DNA of 64,000 nt from Owenia fusiformis (Eukaryota > Annelida > Polychaeta > Sabellida > Oweniidae). The notes below the pieces were generated by a model. That model saw nothing but the letters and a program-made list of their open reading frames with translations. It was not told where the DNA came from and did no database searches. The position numbers and the translations under genes were made by a program. Positions 55,030 to 64,000 of this stretch are shown here, piece by piece. Positions within the stretch are counted from its first letter, which is position 1. Each line of letters opens with the position of its first letter. The stretch lies in NCBI GenBank assembly GCA_903813345.2, contig CAIIXF020000004.1:1404513-1468512 (forward strand), in the 5' to 3' direction.

Positions 55030-55960
55030 CATATTCAGTAGATATCGGATTGTCCCTGATTGTTTTGTGCGATTGTCTCCAGTTGGAATAACTTAGTTGA
55101 GTAAATCGGTATCAACGTTTCGTTGTTGTTTATTGGTTGTGCCTGATTGTGTTTTGATGGGTTGAGTAAATCGATTGAGTATTTGTTTAAGCCTGGTTGT
55201 GTAATGGTGGGTTAGTGTCATGTAGGTATAGGTTTCGCCGAATTGTGTTGTGTACGTTTGAGACTCGGTTCTCTTTTGATGGTTGTTAGTCTGGTGATTT
55301 AGTATCGGGTTGTGTCCCATTGTGTTATGTTAATCTTATTATGGGTTGTTTTCTCTTGTGAATATGTTATGTTGGTTGGCTAGCTGGTTGTGGCTAGTCG
55401 GTTGAGGTATATTGTTGTGTCTGATTGCGTTTTGTGATTGGCGTTCTCTCCAATTGGGTTAAGTTAGTTGTGTATCTCAGTATTACAATTTTAAAGAGTT
55501 TGTGCCTGATTTTGTTTTGATTGTTTTGTTTTGGGTTTTGAAAAATTGTGTTCTGTTCTTGAACAATGGGCTGTCTTTGCTTTTGTTGATTTACCATTGG
55601 GTTGTGCCAAATTGTGTGGTGATAATTTCACAGTTCGATGTGTTTTCATGGTTGTTAGTTTAGTTGTGTTTTATTGGTTGTGCCTGATTGTGTTTTTATT
55701 GTTTAGTGTTGAATTGTGCACAATTGTGTTGAGTTAATTCAACAATTGGTTGTGTTTGTCTTTGTTGTCTTATTATTGGGTTGTGACATATTGTGTTAAT
55801 CTGACAGTTGGTTGTGTTTTGGTGGTTAAGTCAGGTTGCGCTATACTGGCTTTGGTGCTGGGTTATGCTCTATTGCGTTCTGTGTATTTTGACACTGGGT
55901 TATGTTCTATTGTACTGTTGTTGTGTTTGGTTGTAATAGGTTAATGACCACTATTCAGCT
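55030..55960. repeat. GT-rich degenerate tandem repeat
   Basis: About 900 bases with almost no C on the plus strand, built from ggttgtgcctgattgtgttt-like units of roughly 70-90 bases. The frames across it (for example 55531 and 55750) are low-complexity by-products. Confidence 0.65.
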
Positions 55961-56060
55961 ATTCTGTTTTCAAACCCTTAAATATTCCCAAAAGTATAAT
56001 TTGACACTGAATTGGTTATTGTAAACCTAGAAATAACCTTTTCTGGCCTAAAGGATATTC

Positions 56061-56205
56061 TTCATTTTGAAATTGATTTCATGAAATTAACAAATGACAC
56101 CTTGGGGATGAAAGGGCTAATATGTATTTTTGCACTCACCAAAAATACTTTTGGAGTTGTGATTCTGAAAGGTGACACTCCCAATGGTGTTTTGAAATCT
56201 TAGTG
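56061..56205. repeat. single arm of the 4889-5739 element family
   Basis: Shares gatgaaagggctaatat, tgattctgaaaggtgacact and aaatcttagtgcag with the right arm of that element. It lies inside the 2.75-kb TIR element. Confidence 0.45.
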
Positions 56206-56399
56206 CAGATGAAGCCTTTTATTTGACCCTAGTTTTCAATACTATTAAATACGGATTGAGATGCGTTTATAATTACGTACTTCAAAAAACGAACTGCGAA
56301 ACGAAAATTATCGAAATACGTATCCGTAAACGTAACGAGATACGGATGCGGATACGTTTTAGCTAATTCGTTTTGCGAAACCTCTCTAATATCTATCTC

Positions 56400-57840
56400 A
56401 AAGCATTAAGACCAAATTCTAAATATTGTATATCTAATATACTATTAGTATTGTTATGAGTATTGGCTCACAATTTGTATTTTTATTCAATTTGTGTTGT
56501 AATGACTCGAGTATAGTGAGGTGCTACTTGGTGTAATGGTCTGGGAATGATGTTTATACTTAGCTCGTGGGTCGGGAGGGGTTGATAGACGTTTGACTTT
56601 GGGATTGCTAGTGTTTCTAATGTCACCACCAAGAGTGGTATGACATATTGTTATAGTTTCCAACATAAAGTCCATTGACAGTACATATTCGGCGTTCGGT
56701 GTATGTAACGAATATGCGTTGGCATTTTGCATGTTAATGCTTTGATATTCCCTTATATTAGTTTACTCTTGAACACATTCCATTTGTTGCTGTGCCTTTT
56801 CCATTTCCACTTGTGCGTTCATGTTTTGTTACTTCAGAATTCTGATTTTTTATTAATGTGTAACAAACAGTATAATATAACAACAATTATATTTGTCACT
56901 GCGATGCATTACATCGATTCATTTATACATTATTGCCGACATTTCTCAAAGATCCATGTAGTCAAATGTTGAAGATATGGTCCTTATATAAGCAACCATT
57001 TCATGTTCAACCATATGCAACAATTTTCAATCGCAGATGGTATTAGACAAGGAAGAACAACGAGTCTCCCTTTATTGGCAATTGACCCCTGAATACGGCT
57101 GTCCATATCTCAAAATGTATTACAACTAATTTGGTAAAAAACTGACATATTATAACCATATGTTATTCACAGGTAATAAAGGTGCCAATATATTGATTGC
57201 TTCACCAATATCTCCAAAACGACATAAAATGTTGAAACCTTGATTTTTTATATATAAGGTATTTCAAGGAGCACATACTACAAAATTATAGCCAAGAAAC
57301 TTGATGTATATATTAAAAATATGTTCATGCGATTTTCTTTTAATGTTTGTACTTTAAATTATGAAAAAAATACGAAAAACGTTTTACACGTTTTTTGACC
57401 CCTGATAATGACATGCATTATTCGGCCTAAAAGCCCGCCGTATTTATCACGGCTATACAAAAATAAAACGCGGGACACATGTAGGTATCTGAATATAAGC
57501 TCAAATATCATTATGCAGATATGGTGCCACCAACTCCTTAATTAGACGTCCTAGAAATTTCATACCGTGGACTAAAGGTTATTTTTACTTTATTCGTATG
57601 TGTTAAGGAAATAGCACATTACTTCACTTCATTTCTCAAATAAATGCTCCAATTGCTTCAGGAAATGGATGTCAAGACCAAACCTTCAAATTAACGCTCG
57701 TGTGTTTTCATTTCGAGAGAAACAAATTTGATATCAGGGTCTTCATATATAATTGTAAATATAGGAGACAACATAACTAAAGAGTACGATTTCGATTGTG
57801 ATGGTCCTGGAATCGAGATACACAACAGTAGAGCACACAA
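56400..57840. other. no gene recognised
   Basis: AT-rich. Only the dispersed repeat 57435-57610 (shared with 11709-11890) was recognised. Confidence 0.4.
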
Positions 57841-57965
57841 ACATGGACGTTACATGTAGACTGCAAATGTACTTTGAAGTGTAACGACCCTTGGGCATGC
57901 TTGTCGGGGAGCTGTAGTGTACCGAGTCAGATACTTAGACTCGAAAGAGAATGTGCTAAATTCAA

Positions 57966-58030
57966 TGCCCCGTACGGGAATCGAACCCGCTCTCGAGTCA
58001 GACGCTCTACCCCTGAGCCATAAGGGCTGA
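57966..58030 (-). repeat. tRNA-derived SINE
   Basis: On the minus strand TATGGCTCAGGGGTAGAGCG (A box) and GCGGGTTCGATTCCCG (B box), the same family as 25925-26000. The first four bases of an acceptor stem (GCCC/GGGC) can pair, but the anticodon region is too short for a tRNA. The tail continues toward lower coordinates. Confidence 0.6.
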
Positions 58031-58099
58031 GACTGTAGTAGCGACTTGCTATCGAAGGTCATTACAGAAGTGATACTGTACATGTATTTAAGTAATCAT

Positions 58100-60165
58100 C
58101 TATGTAAGCTCAAAAGAGGCTATAGTCAGATCTTGGGTACATTAAATGTTCAAATCACTCTAGCCTAGTGCCTATGGACTTCATTACTGAAGTCTAGTGG
58201 TATTTGGATAAAATTCTTTCATTCCTAGTTGGAGATACATGTACAGTGCCGTACTTCTGAAATCCCAATGTGTACGATATGATAAGGACCTGCCTAACGG
58301 TTAGACCTCATTTAGAAAAATCAGAATCAAATTCACAAAATCCAAATCAAATTCTTGAAATTGAAAAAAATAATCGTAAAGATTTCGACGTAATAATGGA
58401 ATTGTACATACCCTTTCGTGATAATTAGTTGACATCTCATATAAATCATGACACCTGTCAACAAGGAAAGATCATAACTTAGCCTAATTAGCCAGATTAT
58501 CGCATAATTCCACAGAAAAGGCTGTTCGTTTCAGCAATATTTCAGTGACCTTGAACTATGCAAAAAAGATGGCGCCGTTTATAATTGATTGGGGACTTGT
58601 CATTTTTCACCTATCTTCATGATTGAAATTCACCAACTTTTCTTGCGTCTTTCAATTGATTATTGAGACAGCAATCACATTTGGCATCAGCACTATAAAA
58701 AACACTTATTTGAGAAAATGAAATTATCGTTATCATAAAACGGCCCACTTAGTTTTGGCTCAAAAATGATTTAGTTTTTTTCACAGCACAAATAACCATC
58801 GTCTGCAGTAAAACATGGAGAAAAGTGTGTAGCTTTAATACCTAACATTAGAAATTTCAGCAAAGATGCGTTTGAATGTATATTTTTTAAAATTAATTGC
58901 TTTTCTAGACTTTCTGTAAGTTTCTGGTCGAGTTTAAAGCCTTTATTTCTACTCAAAATAAAAAATGAAATCGTATAAAGTGCGAAGCCCAATTTCAAAG
59001 TCAGATCTTGCCAACTCATATTGTGATTTTGATTAGGCCACAAGGAGGAAAAGAACCGGCGTCATTAGGGCTATCACATATATGAATATGATAAAATATT
59101 ACAAACGTTATCATCAAACGGCCCAGTAAAATTTGTGATTCAAGCGTTATTTTGGTTAAAAAATATATCGTATTGGGTCCATATGGAAATACGTCACAGC
59201 AACTCCCATGAATAAGATATTCGTCCAAAAGTACATCAGACCGACGCTTGAGACTACACTCTCACATAATATTGGATAAATATACATTTAAATTTCTTCC
59301 TAATACCCTTAAACTTAGTTTGAAACAGGCTGTCATTTTTTATAGAAATCCAATTAACGAACTACTTTCTCTCCGCGGAAGAACACCGCATTTTAATGCC
59401 AAACAACGTAGACAATTGAAACCAGGGGTCTTGCTGTCCGGCTGTGTATGACGTGTGATGATTGTTCCTCGTAAATAGTACACACTAGAATAACAATTGT
59501 TAAGGTATGAGTTTCCATATTCATCCGCCAAAAGGTATGACCCCTATATAGTCCATTTAAAAACTTGTGGTTTCGTTCTAAATAACGCCATAGTTGGCTT
59601 CTAGGGTACCTAGTATGCTACTATTTGGTATCAGAATAAAGAGGAGGAGTTCAACTTTCATTTGAATTACGAAAATAGCGATGTAGGTCAAAATGGTTCC
59701 GACGTGAGCATGTTTACTACGGATTTTGCCCGTCATCTCAGAATTGAGGAAATGGTAGTAAACGCGAGTTACAATAAATGGACGCTGATATCTCGACTCT
59801 CTATAATTTGATGTAGATCAATCGAACCCCTATATGAACAGGTACATTTTGATATATAACACTATGGGGGGGGGGGGGTAAGCGTTTTATAGTTGATCAG
59901 GAACACCATATGTGCAAAGTATTGTTCTGAAGTATCGAATTTGGTGTTGGATTACGGTACTCATACCTTAATTTTAAAAAGGGGAAGGAAGTTTGGCGTG
60001 TCAATTTGTCAAAATAGAATACATGTAGGAATACGATTTTCTCAGGTCAATTTCGTTCGTATTATGGTCCAGATTATACAAAAGTAGTGTCTCTTCCTGT
60101 ATTAGTTTATAATTTAGTTTTAAGAGTCGCACGATGTGAAATATATCACTTGCAATAAATTCAAT
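58100..60165. other. no gene recognised
   Basis: AT-rich intergenic sequence. A run of about 12 G is at 59868-59879. Short frames here have no recognised family. Confidence 0.4.
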
Positions 60166-60169
60166 TTAT

Positions 60170-61066
60170 TAGACTCCAGATGAAAACCTGGAGTCTATTG
60201 CTTTTGCCTGTTTTCTTATTTTTTAAATTTTTTTATTATTCTTTCCAAGTTACTCCATACAGATTTTCTCACCAACTATAACATCTTACTTAAACCAACT
60301 TACAAGGTTAACTAAGGAATGTTTCTGGCTTTCTGTGAAATTAGGTCAAATTTTTATCTAGGTCAAAGGTCAAGAACTAGGTCAAATCTTACATTTTCAT
60401 CATTCTTTCAATTATCTTCTTCGATAATTATCGGAACTCCTTCATCTTTTTTTCATTATGTAGTTAAGAAATAGCCGAAGCAAAGATATGACATTAGATT
60501 TTTGATTACTTTTACCGATTTTTAAATATGGCGTCCGGAAAGTAGCTCAAAACAAAACAATTTAAAAATTCAAGGTGTGAGTTATGAAATATATGTAGAA
60601 TTTTCTCAGGAATCCGGATCTGCAAATCAAATTTCAATCCGAGTTCCGGTTCGAAAGTTATGGCGGTTTGAAGTCTCAAAAATCGCTATTTTGGTGCCCA
60701 ATGTTAAGTCAATGGGGCTGAAGAAAATTATAAATTGGAAAAACACGGTATTTAGACTTAATGCAGCCAACATAATGAAAGCCTACATGAATAGTTGACC
60801 TCAAAATCTACTTTGTCTCAAAATTTGAACACTAAAAAGCCAAGGTCAAAATCTAGGTCAAAGTTTGAGTTTTTCCTTGAAATTTGGTATACAGATAGCA
60901 AAAAGTATGCTAATAGTGTTAGCCTTTTGCCGTCAGGAAGTATTTTGACCCACTTTTGAGATATGGTGTCCGGAAAGTAGGTCAAAAAAAAGTTCTCCAA
61001 TTTTAACATATGATCAAGTGAAATATTGAACCTTGGGCCTTCGGCCTTCGGTCCAATATTTCACTT
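60170..61066. mobile_element. possible non-autonomous element bounded by hairpins
   Basis: Starts with a perfect hairpin AGACTCCAG...CTGGAGTCT (60171-60196). Contains repeated aggtcaaa words and two copies of tccggaaagtag(c/g)tcaaaa (near 60535 and 60967). Ends with a hairpin GTGAAATATTGAACC...GGTCCAATATTTCAC (61018-61065). Class unknown. Confidence 0.35.
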
Positions 61067-61550
61067 TATTATGCACCTCATTAAAATACTCAAATCTGAT
61101 TGGTTCTTAGTTGCTTGTAATTTGGCAATACTCTGCTCTTTTCTGAAAACTGCCGGATATTTTTTTAATATCTGACCCTTTCGAGAAAAAGGGTCGGATA
61201 TTTTTTTCAATGTTTTTGCAACATTCCCACTTCAGAGTTTTATTTCTTGATAACTGGAGTACTATTTAAAGCTTACATCTGAAACTGGCGGAAAATAGAA
61301 GAAAAAATGCACTTAATCAATCACAATTACCCTTATCATTCAAAAGTTACATATAATTCTTCAAGAACGTCTCGAATAAATAAAAATTAAATTCCCGGGG
61401 CAAATATTTTCGTCCAGCTGAGCGAATAAACTGGCCGGAAGTCGTCTGAGTTTTGAAAGAAAACTTGAATAAATAAATGTCAAAATAATGTCAACTAAAC
61501 GACAGTTTAAGCCTGTACTCCACTTAACTTTGATTGGGAGGTGCATAATA

Positions 61551-61695
61551 AAACAAATACTGGATGATCAGGAGCTGGATATGGCCAGAATACCTATCCT
61601 CGAAAAAATATTGGGCTCGGCTGCCGCCTCGCCCAATATTTTTTCTCGAATAGGTATTCTGCCATATCCAGCTCCTGATCATCCAGTATTTGTTT
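61551..61695. mobile_element. near-perfect palindromic MITE, 145 bp
   Basis: AAACAAATACTGGATGATCA to AAAAAATATTGGGC, then a loop tcggctgccgcctc, then GCCCAATATTTTTT back to TGATCATCCAGTATTTGTTT. Arms are about 64 bp with only a couple of mismatches. Confidence 0.8.
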
Positions 61696-62078
61696 AATAT
61701 TGCCCTTAGAAATGACGTTATTGTACTATTATTTATGCAAAAAAATAAAACTGGAAATTGAAAAAAATATTCTAGAACAACATGCAAACTGATTCCTCAC
61801 AATTTACATTTTATTAACGAGATACTCTATTGAAAGTAATAACGATTTAAGGTAAGTTGCAATTTGGAATATAATATACATTTAGAAACCTTAATTGTTC
61901 AGTCATTGAAGATGCGGAGTGGCGCGGCCGAGTTTTCATACGCTGCCGTTCGTCAGTGAAAAAATAACTCAACTTATTTTATTCGTTGGGCATGTATATA
62001 ATAATGATTTTCTATCAGATAATGCACACCCGGTTAGTTGTTAATGGCTACTTCATAAAGGTTCCTTTAGATGGATAT

Positions 62079-62936
62079 TGTTACAGTATTATATTCTATT
62101 ATATTCACATTAAGTTTAGTTTATCAATATGCATATACTGTAACTGATCTTCATTAGAGATCTAAGGTCAAGTCAAGGTCACAATGACATTATATCTTGT
62201 AAACATAACTGAACTGAATGACTCATTAACTCTTGGCCTTCTAGAAAGTACTGGAACTGTAATCATTTAATCAAGATTGAATCATATGACTTAAGATGTC
62301 CAATCAGTGTTATTTTCTAGAAATCGTAACTTCTTGAAACATCTGGACTTTGCCTTTGAACTATATAATGAGAGAGCTGATTTGGGCTGTTAGCAGATAA
62401 TTAAGTCATCATAACTGGACATCTCAAAGGAACTAAATAAAGCAGAATTTCAAAGTTGATCAAAGGACATCTTCTTAGCGGAATATTACAGACACCTACT
62501 GTGGGAACATTTATAACACTTCAAAAACACAACCTGAGGACTTTATATGGACATATATTACAACACACACTATATACGGATTTTCGTATACATTCGTGGA
62601 TTATCATAAACATTTGTGGATTATCATCAAACATTTGTGGATTATCATCAAACATTATTGGATACGAACATTATAGGATTACGACGAACATTATTGGATT
62701 ATTACAAACATTGGAGAACTATTAACGATTATTGAAACTTTCGTGATCTGGAACATTCTCAAGGATCGTCAAGGATATTTATCGACATCAAGAATAAGCC
62801 GTATCATTGATTGGACATCACTTAAGTATTAAACCTCCTTTATATTATTGTTATATTATTTAGTTTTCAAAATATAAATATATTGTTATCATATTTTAAT
62901 TGCTGTTTTTGCTTTCTGTTATTTTCGAACGTAACA
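62079..62936 (+). mobile_element. probable solo LTR, 858 bp
   Basis: Begins TGTTAC and ends GTAACA, the usual TG..CA inverted ends of LTRs, with ATAT on both sides (62075-62078 and 62937-62940) as a candidate 4-bp target duplication. Inside are TATATAA near 62362, AATAAA at 62436 and a T-rich end: the promoter and polyadenylation order expected of an LTR. No retroviral-type coding region is adjacent, so it would be a solo LTR, perhaps Gypsy-like. Confidence 0.5.
62580..62705. repeat. about 21-bp short tandem repeat inside the LTR
   Basis: Units of catttgtggattatcatcaa, three clear copies, then diverged aacattattggattacga copies. Confidence 0.7.
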
Positions 62937-62944
62937 ATATATAC

Positions 62945-63795
62945 CTACCATACCATTCGGGAAAAATGTTCATCTCACTCCTGTATGCGAACACATATTG
63001 ATACGTGTCGCTCTTAAGTGTGTTGTAACGTGCCCACTGTTCCATTCCATTGCCGAACGAAACATCGGTGAAGGCCTACGAAATAATTAAAGATACGTTC
63101 AACAAAATTTCAACACGAATTCATTAATTGATATTTGTGTTGAGTGTTTAAAGCAAACATATTAATAGGATAGTTTCTAAATTGCAGAAGAAACAATCAC
63201 ATCTAGTGCTGCCATCTTTTATCCAGCTTTTAATTTGGGCTACTCTTCCATCCACTTATGTACATGCAAAAATCTTGGAAGGGTGGTTTAATTTTATGAT
63301 TTATCAAAGAGTGTTAATTAAATCCGTATAAAACTTGTCTGATATACTACATGATGACCCTGTTTATATATGTTGCATTGTGATTAAACATGTAAATGTT
63401 GGTTGACATACTGTACAAATAATCCAAAGTTTTAAAGATTTTTAGCATTGCATCTATGGAGATTTTGCCCACGTTTTTTTAAATTGTCATAGAAAATTAT
63501 TCAAATTGCATAACTGTGTAAATCAAAGCTATTATAGGAGAAAACATTGAAGTCAAATACGCCATTTATAAGAAGCATGTAAGTCATTGAAGGTCTAATA
63601 TGCAAATCTCTTCAAATCTCACGAAAAACGAGATTTAGCGTGATTATCAAAGGCCATATGGAAACTATACTCAGACTTTTGATGAAGAACGGTCTGTCAT
63701 GCATATCGCACCTGTGTTATGGCGTCTCTATACAGTAACGGGTTTTATCCCATACTTAGACGTGTTACGGGTACATAATGCCGGTTTGTAAAAAC
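62945..63795. other. no gene recognised
   Basis: AT-rich sequence between the LTR and the last hairpin element; nothing supported. Confidence 0.4.
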
Positions 63796-63812
63796 TTATA
63801 TTTTCATCAGCG

Positions 63813-63873
63813 GGCAGATATAGCTTTACGTCCCGCTCTGAGCGGGCAGATATAGTATATCTGCCCGCTACGT
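63813..63873. repeat. hairpin repeat (agcgggcagatata)
   Basis: cagcgggcagatatagc occurs at 63813 and again at 63839, where it forms a palindrome with tatatctgcccgct. Probably part of a small MITE ending near 63890. Confidence 0.55.
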
Positions 63874-64000
63874 CATAATCGCTGTTCCCGCATTGGTTCT
63901 TTTTTGTAACGTTCGCATACTGTAAACGACAATGGAGAAAAACGCAGACAATCGCGATCTGTTTGATACTTTAATATAATCAAAGATTTGAACAGGAAAA

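Larger units (their letters stand above)
53639..56393. mobile_element. TIR element, about 2.75 kb, with GT-rich core
   Basis: Left end AGAGAGGTTTCGCAAAACGC then ttttagctccacgtatccgt; right end gatacggatgcggatacgtt then AATTCGTTTTGCGAAACCTC TCT. The inverted ends are about 55 bp. A partial internal copy of the left end is at 53985-54035. No transposase was recognised. The interior 55030-55960 is a GT-rich degenerate repeat. Confidence 0.65.

Noticed and set aside
55531-55944. Hydrophobic Val/Leu/Cys-rich frames resembling membrane proteins
   Set aside because: Translation of the GT-rich repeat; composition is forced by base bias.
63932-63981. ATG in good context opening MEKNADNRDLFDTLI near the window end
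   Set aside because: Stops after 15 codons with no usable donor before the stop; cannot be supported as a first exon.
1-64000. CRISPR arrays, bacterial operons, phage or rRNA
   Set aside because: The tandem arrays have no unique spacers between repeats, and gene structure is plainly eukaryotic.

Overview
The window is eukaryotic and reads as genomic DNA of a marine or freshwater invertebrate, most likely a lophotrochozoan such as a bivalve mollusc. The evidence is AT-rich sequence, short exons with GT..AG junctions and long introns, secreted multi-domain proteins built from symmetrical-phase exons, and a very high density of inverted-repeat (foldback/MITE-like) elements and minisatellites. 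The species assignment is inference; no housekeeping gene or mitochondrial marker is present.

Layout. 1-3.6 kb: repeats only, namely three copies of one terminal-inverted-repeat (TIR) family, a 49-bp minisatellite and a palindromic MITE. 4.4-4.8 kb: an isolated last exon with two hemopexin-like repeats, followed by an inverted-repeat element and a 50-bp satellite array (6.0-7.2 kb). 8.3-25.2 kb (+): one large secreted-protein gene that I could reconstruct over 14 exons with matching splice phases. It has a helical N-terminal domain, a Thr/Pro-rich linker and three repeated units of a split von Willebrand D (vWD) domain plus a C8-like cysteine domain; the first two units are followed by EGF-like exons. 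Its introns hold many foldback elements and a perfect 457-bp direct repeat. 27.8-32.8 kb and 36.2-40.8 kb (-): two tandemly duplicated genes for proteins related to cartilage intermediate layer protein (CILP), each with a signal-peptide exon, two exons for a WxxW domain and a long last exon. The proximal copy (27.8-32.8 kb) has a one-base frameshift and has lost a cysteine-rich block. 42.3-43.4 kb (-): a possible four-exon small gene with one in-frame stop. 45.3-46.7 kb: a broken non-LTR retrotransposon. 46.7-64 kb: no convincing host gene. I see TIR elements, a 2.75-kb element with a GT-rich core, palindromic word arrays, tRNA-like SINEs, a probable solo LTR and hairpins.

The vWD/EGF protein and the CILP-like proteins are all predicted secreted extracellular-matrix-type proteins. 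Their adjacency suggests a matrix-protein neighbourhood, but nothing in the sequence shows that they act together. No bacterial-type operons, rRNA genes or CRISPR arrays are present.
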